The notes beneath the pieces were generated by a model. It was not told the DNA's origin and searched no databases. It saw only the letters and a list, made by a program, of their open reading frames with translations. A DNA stretch of 64,000 bases from PALSA-1296 sp037143335 (GTDB lineage: Bacteria; Bacteroidota; Ignavibacteria; Palsa-1295): assembly GCA_037143335.1 (NCBI GenBank), contig JBAWZA010000008.1:1-64000 (forward strand), read 5' to 3'. The position numbers and the translations under genes are program-made. Within the stretch, counting starts at the first letter, position 1. The number at the start of each line of letters is the position of its first letter. Of this stretch, positions 45,188 to 53,495 are shown piece after piece.

Positions 45188-45994
45188 ATGAAAAAGAACT
45201 CAGCCTTTGTGGCGATCGTAATTATTTCATCGTTCGTGATCGGATATGTGCTCTGGGAATTTGTTCTCGGAAATCCCAGCAATTTCAAAGATCCGCTTAC
45301 GCGCAAATCACCACCTGCCGATAGCATTCTCGGCTTGATGTACGTTGGAGGATTTCTTGTGCCTATCCTTTTGGCACTTTCATTGATGATTTTTACATTC
45401 ATCGGTGAGCGCCTGCTCAGCCTCTCGAAGGCAAAGGGCAAGAAGGATCTTGCTGCATTACTACCACAGATTGAAAAGCTCCTTAATGAAGGAAACTTGG
45501 ATGCTGTCATTAAACTTTGCAACGAGCAAAAGGGGACAGTAGCAAATATCATTCGTGCTGGTATCACCAGATTCAAGGAAGTTCAGAACAACGACCATCT
45601 CTCTAATGAACAAAAATCAGAAGAAGTAAAGAAGACTATTGAAGAAGTTACGATGCTCGAAACTCCACTCTTGGAACAGAACCTCGTTATTCTCTCGACG
45701 ATTGCTTCTATTGCAACGATGGTAGGACTCTTAGGAACAGTGTTCGGAATGATTCGTTCTTTCAAAGCTCTCGGTGAAGGCGGAGCTGGCTCGAGCGCAA
45801 CTCAGCTCTCGGTTGGTATCTCTGAAGCGCTTATCAACACGGCACTCGGTATCGGCGGAGCTATTATCGCGATTGTTGCCTATAACTTCTTTACAAACAA
45901 AGTAGATAAGTTTACCTATCTCATTGATGAGGCATCCCTCAATTTGCTCGAGACGATCAAGGTTCGTCTCTTGGGTAAGCCAAGTAAAGCATAA
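45188..45994 (+). CDS. exbB: ExbB/TolQ-family proton channel (MotA/TolQ/ExbB)
   Basis: A 268-residue inner-membrane protein with an N-terminal helix (AFVAIVIISSFVIGYVLW), a second near residues 55-80, a cytoplasmic helical region and two C-terminal helices (TIASIATMVGLLGTVFGMI and GIGGAIIAIVAYNFFT) with the TolQ/ExbB signature. With ExbD it turns the proton gradient into movement of TonB. It heads the cluster exbB-exbD-exbD-tonB. The 186 bases upstream hold no clear promoter. Confidence 0.93.
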   Translation: MKKNSAFVAIVIISSFVIGYVLWEFVLGNPSNFKDPLTRKSPPADSILGLMYVGGFLVPILLALSLMIFTFIGERLLSLSKAKGKKDLAALLPQIEKLLNEGNLDAVIKLCNEQKGTVANIIRAGITRFKEVQNNDHLSNEQKSEEVKKTIEEVTMLETPLLEQNLVILSTIASIATMVGLLGTVFGMIRSFKALGEGGAGSSATQLSVGISEALINTALGIGGAIIAIVAYNFFTNKVDKFTYLIDEASLNLLETIKVRLLGKPSKA

Positions 45995-45995
45995 G

Positions 45996-46074
45996 TTAGT
46001 CCTTAGCCGTTAGTCTTTAGTCGTAAGCATAGCTTGCGACTAAAGACTGCTAACGACTATAGACCACAGACTAA
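45996..46074. repeat. Nested imperfect inverted repeat built on TTAGTC units
   Basis: The gap between exbB and exbD contains a long hairpin. CGTTAG + TCTTTAGTCGTAAGC (46008-46028) faces GCTTGCGACTAAAGA + CTGCTAACG (46032-46055) across an ATA loop, with one mismatch and a 3-base bulge. The outer TTAGTC (45997-46002) and GACTAA (46069-46074) extend it. It may be an intergenic repeat element, an mRNA-processing site or a stability stem that sets the ExbB:ExbD ratio. Confidence 0.6.
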
Positions 46075-46090
46075 TGAGTACAGACACACT

Positions 46091-46636
46091 ATGTCAAAAG
46101 CTAAATTAAAGCGTCACGGTTTTCGCATTGATATGACACCAATGGTGGATGTCGGCTTTTTGTTGCTGACGTTTTTCATGTTAACTGCGAAATTCAAATC
46201 ACAAAAAGATAACGTCGAGATCAAGTTGCCGGTAGCTCAAGCCGATACAGCTAAGCTCCCCGACGCAAATATCGTCGTTGTGACTATAGGACTATCGACG
46301 GTCACAAATCCGACGGATGTTCCCGACACAATTATCTACTTCAGTGTAGCGAATGAAAAAGATCGCGCAGCGATTTATAAGCCTATGGGCTTGACCGACC
46401 CTAAGTCGGGCGCACCTCTTGATGACCTCGAAGCAACAAAAATTCAACAGGTGATCGTCAGCAAGTCAAAACTCGAGTCGGTCGTGAAAGCCGCGCGTTG
46501 GCAGAATCAGGTGTTACGATACGCGATTAATGCTGATAAACGTCTGAGCTACGGCTACATAGATGACGTGATGCGCACACTCCAAAAAAATGGCGCCACA
46601 AGATTCAATCTTGTGACCGTAACTGGTGGGATGTGA
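46091..46636 (+). CDS. exbD: ExbD-family biopolymer transporter, first copy
   Basis: A 181-residue protein with a short cytoplasmic head, one membrane helix holding the proton-carrying Asp20 (MTPMVDVGFLLLTFFML) and a periplasmic domain longer than the second copy's. It pairs with ExbB. The ATG at 46091 follows the inverted repeat. The frame is open from 46034, but that part consists of the repeat sequence. Confidence 0.93.
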   Translation: MSKAKLKRHGFRIDMTPMVDVGFLLLTFFMLTAKFKSQKDNVEIKLPVAQADTAKLPDANIVVVTIGLSTVTNPTDVPDTIIYFSVANEKDRAAIYKPMGLTDPKSGAPLDDLEATKIQQVIVSKSKLESVVKAARWQNQVLRYAINADKRLSYGYIDDVMRTLQKNGATRFNLVTVTGGM

Positions 46637-46668
46637 TTCTGAATAATTTCTGATAAGGAAACGACGAA

Positions 46669-47169
46669 ATGGCAGAAATGGTAGAAGCCGGTGGAAGCGG
46701 CAAAAAAGGAAAAAAACATAAAAAGCGAGTTGGCGTGAGAATGGACATGACACCAATGGTGGACGTGGCTTTTTTGCTCTTGACTTTTTTCATGCTTTCA
46801 ACTACACTCTCGACTCCGCAGGTAATGGAAATTTCGCTTCCACCTGATAGTAAGGTGAATGTTGAAGTTGCCGAATCGAACTTGCTCACCTTGAGAGTGC
46901 GCAAGGACGATGTCGTGTTCTGGAATAAAGGAAAAGATGCTCCGCAGAAGATTACATCTGCAGAAGTGCCGAAAATTTTGGAGCAGAGACTCAGAGAGAA
47001 TTCAAAAATCGCGACACTGATCAAGATTGATCGTGAAGCGAAGTATCAGAAACTTGTCGATCTTATTGACGAGCTAAACCTTGTTCAAGGCAAACTCGGA
47101 CAAACTGAAAAACGCTTTAGCATCATCACCATGGATAAGGACGATGATGCTTTAGTTGGTGCTTTATGA
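46669..47169 (+). CDS. exbD: ExbD-family biopolymer transporter, second copy
   Basis: A 166-residue ExbD with a Gly/Lys-rich cytoplasmic head (residues 8-20), the conserved Asp32 in MTPMVDVAFLLLTFFML and a periplasmic domain ending in KRFSIITMDKDD. Two different ExbD next to one ExbB are common in Bacteroidota and may form a mixed ExbD dimer. It lies 32 bases after the first copy and 35 bases before tonB. Confidence 0.93.
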   Translation: MAEMVEAGGSGKKGKKHKKRVGVRMDMTPMVDVAFLLLTFFMLSTTLSTPQVMEISLPPDSKVNVEVAESNLLTLRVRKDDVVFWNKGKDAPQKITSAEVPKILEQRLRENSKIATLIKIDREAKYQKLVDLIDELNLVQGKLGQTEKRFSIITMDKDDDALVGAL

Positions 47170-47204
47170 GCGTAGGGTGCATGTAGTATTGAAAGAGAAA
47201 GAAT

Positions 47205-47969
47205 ATGTCACTTAGTAATCTGACGCTCCAGGGGATGGAGCAATACGGTGGAATAGACATCAAGAGGAATGCGCAGAAGAATGCCTACATTGGCTTTACC
47301 TATTCTGTTGCCCTTCATGCTCTGTTGATTCTTCTCTACGTTGGTTGGACGGCATTGACAAGTGAAGATACGTCAAAAGTCCCACACTTCCGCAGAAAAA
47401 TTTCGAGTCTCGCTGAACTCGCTCCGCCACCATCAACCTCTCAGGATATGGCAGCACCGCCACCATCTGCCCCTCAGATGGATGTTGCAAAACCGACCTT
47501 TGGTATTCCTGTTCCAGTGCCCGACATTCAAGCTCCGAACATGACCATGCCTGATAATAATCAGATCATGCCATCTGCGGATGCGAACACCGGTCCAGCT
47601 GGCAATGGAGGACCACCAAGCGATGGCGGAGGCGGACCGCCACCAGTGAAAGCCGTTGAAGAGGCTCTGCCAAGTGAGGAAGATTTTGTTAGCGTTGACG
47701 AAGAGCCGAAGCCAACCGTCAATATCCAAACACTCGTAGTCTATCCTGATCAAGCAAAAAGATCAAACCTTGAAGGTAAGGTTACTTTCTCGGCTATGAT
47801 TGGGAAAGACGGTAAAGTTATGAAAATCAATATTGATAAGGCAGACTACGACGTATTCCGCCAACCGGTCATTGATGCCGTATCGAAGGTACGCTTCACC
47901 CCTGCTCGTCAGAATCATACTCCTGTCGTCGTTTGGTACACACAAACGATTAATTTCAAAATTCACTAA
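47205..47969 (+). CDS. tonB: TonB-family energy transducer, first copy
   Basis: A 254-residue protein with one membrane helix (about residues 28-47), a Pro-rich periplasm-spanning stretch (about 65-165, including repeated Pro-Pro-Pro) and a C-terminal TonB domain (VYPDQAKRSNLEGKVTFSAM, later KVRFTPARQNHTPV). It would energise TonB-dependent receptors such as the B12 receptor in this window. It ends the exbB-exbD-exbD-tonB run and is followed by a terminator. Confidence 0.92.
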   Translation: MSLSNLTLQGMEQYGGIDIKRNAQKNAYIGFTYSVALHALLILLYVGWTALTSEDTSKVPHFRRKISSLAELAPPPSTSQDMAAPPPSAPQMDVAKPTFGIPVPVPDIQAPNMTMPDNNQIMPSADANTGPAGNGGPPSDGGGGPPPVKAVEEALPSEEDFVSVDEEPKPTVNIQTLVVYPDQAKRSNLEGKVTFSAMIGKDGKVMKINIDKADYDVFRQPVIDAVSKVRFTPARQNHTPVVVWYTQTINFKIH

Positions 47970-47990
47970 TCTCAGAATGTTGAGAGTAGA

Positions 47991-48016
47991 AGCCGTCCTT
48001 GTGACGGCTTTTTTTT
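47991..48016 (+). terminator. Rho-independent terminator between the two tonB genes
   Basis: Stem AGCCGTC / GACGGCT (47991-48009) with a CTTGT loop, followed by eight T residues. Confidence 0.93.
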
Positions 48017-48076
48017 GCGCTTAGGTGATTATGAATAAGATTTCATCCGAGAAAAAGAAACTTCTCAAATCTAAGG

Positions 48077-48106
48077 GTGTATTCTATTTAGGAAGGGAGA
48101 ATACAC
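48077..48106 (+). promoter_or_regulatory. Leader hairpin displaying the ribosome site of the second tonB
   Basis: Perfect 9-bp inverted repeat GTGTATTCT / AGAATACAC with a 12-base loop ATTTAGGAAGGG. The right arm ends one base before the ATG at 48108. The ribosome binding sequence GGAAGGGAG starts in the loop and enters the right arm. Such a hairpin can be a protein-binding or thermosensitive translational control element, or at DNA level an operator. Confidence 0.6.
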
Positions 48107-48107
48107 A

Positions 48108-48863
48108 ATGTCCGGAATTCATACGCAACCAGGAGAAGAATTCAAGAGTCGGTTAGATAACTCTGACAAAAACACCGTGAAGGGATTTGTCTATTCAGTC
48201 GCACTTCATGCGTTGTTACTACTTGTTTACGTTGCCTCAAACTTACTTGGAGGAAATGATAAATCACCCCTAACAAGCGGGACACGGAGTGGTATAGTAA
48301 ACCTTGGAGGATTTACAATGCCCGATCTCGGTGTGAAGAATCAGCCTACATTTCCACATGCTACTACGCCGAGGAGCACCGCAGGTATTCCAGCAGCCGT
48401 CTCGGAGGTGCCCAAAGGAAACGTTACGAATCCCTCAACCGAGAATGGCAATGCTGGTTTGCCAAATGGCACTGGGATTGGCAGTCCTGGGATGAACAGC
48501 TCTACGAATGGTAATCACGTTGAGGGAGCACCGAAAGTCCAAACTACTCAGGTACCTGAGACTGACCCAAACGAGTTTGTTTACGTCGATGCCGAGGCAA
48601 TTCCTCTACGTAACATTCAACTTGCCGTCCGATACCCGGAGCAAGCACGAAGAGCCAACGTCGAAGGGGTAGTAAGGTATTCGGCGCTGGTAGGTAAAGA
48701 TGGTAAGGTCAGGCGCGTTATCATCGAACATGCTGACTACGAGCTTTTCTCGCAACCTGTCGTGGAAGCCTTGCTCAATATTCTTTTTAAGCCTGCAATG
48801 CGAGATAACGAACCTGTCGAAACATACTATAACGGTATCGTAAGGTTCAAGTTATTGAGATGA
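48108..48863 (+). CDS. tonB: TonB-family energy transducer, second copy
   Basis: A 251-residue paralogue of the preceding TonB with the same layout. The membrane helix lies about residues 26-44 (FVYSVALHALLLLVYVASNL). The periplasmic linker is rich in Gly, Asn, Thr and Pro, not poly-Pro, and the TonB C-terminal domain follows (RYPEQARRANVEGVVRYSAL, LFKPAMRDNEPVETYY). It is separated from the first copy by a terminator, so it is regulated independently, with a ribosome-site hairpin in its leader. It may serve a different receptor set. Confidence 0.9.
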   Translation: MSGIHTQPGEEFKSRLDNSDKNTVKGFVYSVALHALLLLVYVASNLLGGNDKSPLTSGTRSGIVNLGGFTMPDLGVKNQPTFPHATTPRSTAGIPAAVSEVPKGNVTNPSTENGNAGLPNGTGIGSPGMNSSTNGNHVEGAPKVQTTQVPETDPNEFVYVDAEAIPLRNIQLAVRYPEQARRANVEGVVRYSALVGKDGKVRRVIIEHADYELFSQPVVEALLNILFKPAMRDNEPVETYYNGIVRFKLLR

Positions 48864-48885
48864 GAGATTTTTTTCCGTATTTTTG
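48855..48885 (+). promoter_or_regulatory. Bacteroidota-type promoter for the small membrane protein/PstS-like/TPR genes
   Basis: TTG (48855-48857), 20-base spacer, TATTTTTG (48878-48885). It overlaps the end of the second tonB and would start transcription about 15 bases before the ATG at 48904. Confidence 0.65.
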
Positions 48886-48903
48886 AAAAAAAGGAAAAAG
48901 TCT

Positions 48904-49113
48904 ATGTTCATGAAAATAGCTGCATTTCTCTACCTCACTTTTGGCTTGTTGGCATTAGGACTCGGGATTGCCATGTTAGCCAACCAGACACTACTCATAC
49001 AGTTCGGCGAAAATATGCGCAGTGCTTTTATCGGCGTACTGTTTGCTTACGGACTCTATAGAGTTTGGTCGTTCATCGGGACAATCCGCAAAAATAAAGC
49101 CGCAAAAAAATAA
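48904..49113 (+). CDS. Small two-helix membrane protein, unknown function
   Basis: A 69-residue protein with two hydrophobic helices (KIAAFLYLTFGLLALGLGIA and SAFIGVLFAYGLYRVWSFI) and a basic tail ending AAKK. I do not recognise a family. It sits 12 bases upstream of the PstS-like lipoprotein gene within the Ton cluster, and a small accessory role there is possible. The ATG at 48904 has AAGGA 8 bases upstream. The in-frame TTG at 48883 lies inside the promoter element and is rejected. Confidence 0.68.
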   Translation: MFMKIAAFLYLTFGLLALGLGIAMLANQTLLIQFGENMRSAFIGVLFAYGLYRVWSFIGTIRKNKAAKK

Positions 49114-49125
49114 GCTACTCATCGT

Positions 49126-50019
49126 ATGCACTCTCGGACTCTTGTTTGGTTATGCCTGACCCTATTTTTCGTTGCCTGTACCAAAGGCAAAGAGGAACTA
49201 CAGCCAGGGGACACAGCAACTTCCGGCGCGTTTGAGTTGCTGGCTGATGAAACACTACGTCCGTGCATTGATAGTTTAATCACTGGCTTCAATATTACAA
49301 CACCGAAGGGCAAGGTCACGGTCAAGTACGTGAATGCTACCGATGCATTGGATGCACTCATCAATCAGAAGGCTCGGCTGGTGCTTATTGCAAGATCACT
49401 AACATCTAAAGAAAGAAAAATTCTGGAATCTCAAAAGATCGAACTCACTGAAGCTGAAGTCGCTCAAAGCTCTATTGGGTGCATTGTCAGCCGTAAGAGC
49501 ATATCCGAAAGCATGTCAATGGATGAGCTTAGACGTTTGCTCAATTACCAGATCGTGGGTAATCACTGGGTACCACATCATCGAGTTTCGACATCCTATC
49601 TATCGAGCACCGAGTCGGTACTCGACTCTATATTCGGAAGAGAAAAATATCAGGAGGGTGAAATTGTCAGATTCCGAACTACCGACAGTGTGTTCGATTC
49701 AGTGGTAAAGGATACAGGAGCGATAGGCTTCGTAAATATTAGCTGGATACATGACCGGATTCGTAAAGGAGATTCATCATTCAGGATTCTCAAAATTTCG
49801 AGCGGGGGAGGCGAGCCGATAATGCTGCACCCAGCATATATTCTGCAGGGACTCTACCCACTTCAATCCCGAATTTGCGCATATACAACAGAGGTTCCAA
49901 ACACCTTGCCACGAGGGTTTTTGGCTTATGCTATGGCGGCGGAGGGGCAGCGGGTCTTTTTGAATTATGATCTCATACCAAAGACCCAGATTCTCAAGTT
50001 AGTGCCCTCACAAAAATAA
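49126..50019 (+). CDS. PstS-like substrate-binding lipoprotein linked to the Ton system
   Basis: A 297-residue lipoprotein (lipobox FVAC, Cys18) with the PstS-type periplasmic binding fold. Recognisable parts are FELLADETLRPCIDSLITGF, ARSLTSKERK, SIGCIVSRKSISESMSMDEL and DTGAIGFVNISWI, with a C-terminal helix region. No pstC, pstA or pstB lies nearby, while ExbBD and TonB are upstream and a TPR protein downstream. A role as a phosphate ABC importer part is therefore not supported by context. It may bind a ligand or a partner for a Ton-driven process. This is inference. Confidence 0.8.
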   Translation: MHSRTLVWLCLTLFFVACTKGKEELQPGDTATSGAFELLADETLRPCIDSLITGFNITTPKGKVTVKYVNATDALDALINQKARLVLIARSLTSKERKILESQKIELTEAEVAQSSIGCIVSRKSISESMSMDELRRLLNYQIVGNHWVPHHRVSTSYLSSTESVLDSIFGREKYQEGEIVRFRTTDSVFDSVVKDTGAIGFVNISWIHDRIRKGDSSFRILKISSGGGEPIMLHPAYILQGLYPLQSRICAYTTEVPNTLPRGFLAYAMAAEGQRVFLNYDLIPKTQILKLVPSQK

Positions 50020-50028
50020 TGCCAATTC

Positions 50029-50062
50029 CGGAAAGTTTTGCGGAGCTAAAACCTCATTTCCG
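50029..50062 (+). promoter_or_regulatory. Hairpin between the PstS-like and TPR genes
   Basis: CGGAAA (50029-50034) plus GTTTT (50035-50039) pair with AAAAC (50048-50052) plus TTTCCG (50057-50062), with a 4-base bulge. No T run follows, so it is more likely an mRNA stability or processing stem than a terminator. Confidence 0.4.
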
Positions 50063-50112
50063 TGTTTGGTATCCGTAATTTTTTTAGAAAGTACTATTTG
50101 AATTCTATTTTG

Positions 50113-51825
50113 ATGAATTCCAGCAAAAAGAGCGTTTTTCGAGCCATCGTAGCTATGCTCGTTGCTACGGCTGTCATTTTTTCGGCGGGTTCTGCCCCTG
50201 CGCAAACATCCGATGCTAAAATTTTGAAAGCGTTGAAGTATCTCGATCTCGGGAATGCTCCCCAGGCACTCACCGAGTTTCAGCAGATGGTAGCTCAATC
50301 CCCTAAAAATGCCGAGGCCCATGCAGGGCTTGCGCTTGCAATGATTGAAACGGGTGATATAAATGGAGCCGAAAAAGAAGTCGCTCTTGCTTATGACATC
50401 GAACACAAAAACATTTTGGTGCGCATAGCACGCGGTACTTTTTTCGGAAAAAAAGGGAAGCGCGAAGATGCTGTAGAGGAATTCAATAAGGCGATAAAAA
50501 TAAATGATAAAGAAATTGCGACCTTCCTCGCATTTGCTCATTATTACCTTTCAATTGATTCACTTAAATCTGCCGAGATCACGCTCTACCGTGCACAGTC
50601 AGTGAATGCAACTGACGTTCGTCCATTCTTCGGACTTGCTGAGTTATACGAAAAACAACATATCCCTGATCTTGCTATTGAGCAGTACCAAGAAGCTAAG
50701 AAGATTGAGTCAACAAATCCGATTATTTTTGCAAAATTAGCACAACTCTATTTCCGCGGCAGAAAATATAATGAGTCATTGAAAGAGTGGGACAACCTGA
50801 CAAAACTTGACTCTACCTACGGCAGAGCGTACTATGAGATGGCACATATTTATGATCTAACCGATGACCATCTCGATGCAGCAAAGTATGCAGAGAAATT
50901 TGTTGCCCTGAACCCCGATAACACTGATGGTGTCTGGCTATTAGCTCGCTCACTTTCTGAGAGTAATCAGTTCACGAAAGCTATTCCGTATTTGGAGAAA
51001 TCGGCAAAGAATGATAGTTTGAAAAACTTCACGAATTTATACTTAGCCAGAAGTTATTTCTTCGCTAAGCAGTATGCCAAGGCAAACGAGCTTTTCGCAA
51101 TCTCCAAAAACTTGGGAGTCTATGATCTTTATTATGCAGGTTGGTCAATTTTCTCAATGAACGATACGTCTAAGGCAATAGAATTTTGGAAGAAATCTCT
51201 TGCAAGCGATACCGATCACAAAGCCCAAGAAAAACTCAAGATCCGCGAGCAGATCATCGGCATCCTTAATGTTCAGAAAAAATTTAGTGAAATTGCACAA
51301 GTCTATCTAGATGTCGCAAAGGATAAGAATTCCGCAAGCGATTACACCAGTGCCGGGCAATTTTTTACATTCGCTAATTTGCCGCAGGATGCAATAAATG
51401 CATTCCACAATGCCTTACAAATTAATCCGAAATATCTGATGGCTTACGTAGGTATCGCTGATGCTCTCGAGAAAACTCCCGAAGGGTTTTCTGAAGCGTG
51501 GAAAATGCTTGATACAGCAATGCCTTATGCAACAACGGTTGAAGAGAAAGATAATCTCGGTAGTGCATACGTACGGTTGGCAATTCAATTCTATGTGGCA
51601 AAAGATTACACTAATACGGCTTCAATTGTGGACGAAAAGGCTCTCAAGTTGTTATCGAGTAAATCGCCATACCTTTTGAATGCGTATAATATTCTTGGCA
51701 CAGCGTATGTCCAATTGAAAGATTGTAAGAAAGCAACCGAGGCATACAAAGAGGTACTCAAGATTAAGCCCGATGACGAGAATGCAAAAAAGGGGCTGGA
51801 ATACCTCAAGCAGGTTTGTAAGTAA
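50113..51825 (+). CDS. Periplasmic TPR-repeat protein
   Basis: About 570 residues: a signal peptide (cleavage near APAQ) followed almost entirely by tetratricopeptide repeats (for example AEAHAGLALAMIETGDINGAEK, split here as AEAHAGLAL and GDINGAEK; also ATEAYKEVLKIKPDDENAKK), ending with the conserved repeat close at CK. It is an export-side scaffold. In Bacteroidota, a TPR protein often sits next to ExbB-ExbD-TonB and a PstS-like lipoprotein, as here. The ATG at 50113 gives the signal peptide. The frame is open from GTG 50062. Confidence 0.85.
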   Translation: MNSSKKSVFRAIVAMLVATAVIFSAGSAPAQTSDAKILKALKYLDLGNAPQALTEFQQMVAQSPKNAEAHAGLALAMIETGDINGAEKEVALAYDIEHKNILVRIARGTFFGKKGKREDAVEEFNKAIKINDKEIATFLAFAHYYLSIDSLKSAEITLYRAQSVNATDVRPFFGLAELYEKQHIPDLAIEQYQEAKKIESTNPIIFAKLAQLYFRGRKYNESLKEWDNLTKLDSTYGRAYYEMAHIYDLTDDHLDAAKYAEKFVALNPDNTDGVWLLARSLSESNQFTKAIPYLEKSAKNDSLKNFTNLYLARSYFFAKQYAKANELFAISKNLGVYDLYYAGWSIFSMNDTSKAIEFWKKSLASDTDHKAQEKLKIREQIIGILNVQKKFSEIAQVYLDVAKDKNSASDYTSAGQFFTFANLPQDAINAFHNALQINPKYLMAYVGIADALEKTPEGFSEAWKMLDTAMPYATTVEEKDNLGSAYVRLAIQFYVAKDYTNTASIVDEKALKLLSSKSPYLLNAYNILGTAYVQLKDCKKATEAYKEVLKIKPDDENAKKGLEYLKQVCK

Positions 51826-51855
51826 TCCGATCCGCTATATCGTTCCATAAAGACA

Positions 51856-51887
51856 CAAGGCACGTCATTGACGTGCCTTGCGTTTTT
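51856..51887 (+). terminator. Rho-independent terminator after the TPR gene
   Basis: Ten-base stem CAAGGCACGT / ACGTGCCTTG (51856-51880) with a 5-base loop, then CGTTTTTATA. Its stem core GGCACGT/ACGTGCC is the same as that of the terminator at 19703-19719. Confidence 0.88.
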
Positions 51888-51909
51888 ATAGCCGACTCAA
51901 CTCGCGACG

Positions 51910-52686
51910 ATGAACGTCTTATCCAAACTCACGCTACGACACATACTTGAAAAGATTGGAAAACTTGCAGTTTTTTCTGCGAAGTTTTTCACGGCTGTGG
52001 TACGCCCTCCCTTTGAAACCCGCGAACTCATCAAGCAGACCTACGAAGTGGGCGTGCGTTCCTTCGGACTTGTAACTATTGTAGGACTAGTTATCGGTGC
52101 GGTCCTTACGATGCAGAGCCGCCCAACATTGATTAAGTTTGGCGCTGAGGCATTTGTACCAGCGATGGTTGCTGTTAGTGTCTTGCGAGAGCTTTCGCCG
52201 GTACTTATATCAATCATTGTTGCCGGCAGAGTATCTGCTGGAATAGGTGCCGAATTAGGCTCCATGCGTGTGACCGAACAGATTGATGCAATGGAAGTTG
52301 CTGCGTTAAATCCATTTAATTACCTTGTTGTCACCAGAGTTCTGGCATGTATGATCGCCCTGCCGCTCTTAACGGTGTATGCTGATTTCTTGGGACTTTT
52401 CGGTTCTTTCGTTGTGCAAAAAGCTGAGGCGAGTATGAATGGCGCGCTCTTTTACCATAGCGTCGTATCGAGCATCAGTTTCGTTGATTTTCTACCCGGT
52501 GTTATCAAGACGATTTTTTTCGGTTTCATCATGGGGATTGTCGGATGTTACGAGGGTTTTAATTCTGAGGGAGGTACTGAGGGTGTCGGACGTTCTGCAA
52601 CGAACGCTGTGGTTGTTAGCTCATTGCTCATTATTCTTACCGATGTGCTCGCAGTAAAAATCACTGTATTTTTCTTTGACATTTAA
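51910..52686 (+). CDS. mlaE: MCE/Mla ABC transporter permease
   Basis: A 258-residue inner-membrane permease with about five helices and the MlaE/YrbE pattern: VLRELSPVLISIIVAGRVSAGIGAELGSM (read as VLRELSPVL and AGRVSAGIGAELG), then MRVTEQIDAMEV and YEGFNSEGGTEGVGRSATNA. It works with MlaF and an MCE protein to move phospholipids between the membranes. First gene of mlaE-mlaF-mlaD, 1 base before mlaF. Confidence 0.95.
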   Translation: MNVLSKLTLRHILEKIGKLAVFSAKFFTAVVRPPFETRELIKQTYEVGVRSFGLVTIVGLVIGAVLTMQSRPTLIKFGAEAFVPAMVAVSVLRELSPVLISIIVAGRVSAGIGAELGSMRVTEQIDAMEVAALNPFNYLVVTRVLACMIALPLLTVYADFLGLFGSFVVQKAEASMNGALFYHSVVSSISFVDFLPGVIKTIFFGFIMGIVGCYEGFNSEGGTEGVGRSATNAVVVSSLLIILTDVLAVKITVFFFDI

Positions 52687-52687
52687 A

Positions 52688-53482
52688 ATGCCAACAACGC
52701 TTATAGATGTCAGAAATGTGTCGAAATCGTTCGGCGAGAACCACGTCTTGCGCGATGTCTCGCTTACGATTGACGAAGGAGAAACGCTCACCGTATTAGG
52801 AAAAAGCGGAGTAGGGAAGAGTGTGCTCTTGAAAGTTATCGTCGGACTTCTTGAACCAGATTCCGGCGAAGTATTTTACGAGGGGAAAACAATCACACAT
52901 GCAAGCGAGAAAGAACTAAATAACATCCGAAAGAATATCGGATTTCTCTTTCAAGGTGGAGCACTCTTTGATTCGATGACTGTTGGAGAGAATTTGAATA
53001 TGGTATTGCATAAGCATACTACATTCCCCTTTGAAGAACGGGAGAGACGAATTCGGAGAGCATTGAGTTTGGTAGGACTCGCAGATAAGCTCGATGAGAT
53101 GCCTCACGCACTTTCCGGCGGCCAGAGAAAACGCGCAGGCTTGGCACGATCAATCGTGCTGGAGCCAAAACTAATTCTCTACGATGAACCTACAACTGGA
53201 CTTGACCCCATAACGGCAGATACAATTGCTGAGCTTATCTTAACATTGCAGACCGAGCTTCAAGTCGCTTCAATTGTCGTAACTCACGATCTACCTACTG
53301 CATTTACGATAAGTGATAGAACCATTGTGCTCGAATCAGGAACAAAGATATATGATGGACAGATGGAAGGCTTATCAGAAGCTCACCATGACCACCTCGA
53401 CGAGTTCTTGCAAGCAGCGAAACTTGATAGATCACGTAGGGAAGACGTTATTCACCATGTAGCTGATTCCCACATTAAGTAA
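52688..53482 (+). CDS. mlaF: MCE/Mla ABC transporter ATPase
   Basis: A 264-residue ABC ATPase with Walker A GKSGVGKS, Q-loop LFQGGALFDSMTV, signature LSGGQRKRAGLAR, Walker B LILYDEPTTGLDP and H-loop VTHD. The LFQGGALFDS and GLDPITA parts are typical of MlaF-type MCE transporters. The ATG at 52688 follows the mlaE stop by one base. The ATG at 52676 would overlap mlaE and is less fitting. Confidence 0.95.
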   Translation: MPTTLIDVRNVSKSFGENHVLRDVSLTIDEGETLTVLGKSGVGKSVLLKVIVGLLEPDSGEVFYEGKTITHASEKELNNIRKNIGFLFQGGALFDSMTVGENLNMVLHKHTTFPFEERERRIRRALSLVGLADKLDEMPHALSGGQRKRAGLARSIVLEPKLILYDEPTTGLDPITADTIAELILTLQTELQVASIVVTHDLPTAFTISDRTIVLESGTKIYDGQMEGLSEAHHDHLDEFLQAAKLDRSRREDVIHHVADSHIK

Positions 53483-53495
53483 AATTCTTAACCCC

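Noticed and set aside
46008..46055. Integron attC site or IS end
   Set aside because: No recombination core sites, no target duplication and no transposase or cassette.
49126..50019. PstS of a phosphate ABC importer
   Set aside because: No pstC, pstA, pstB or phoU is near, and the context is a Ton cluster.
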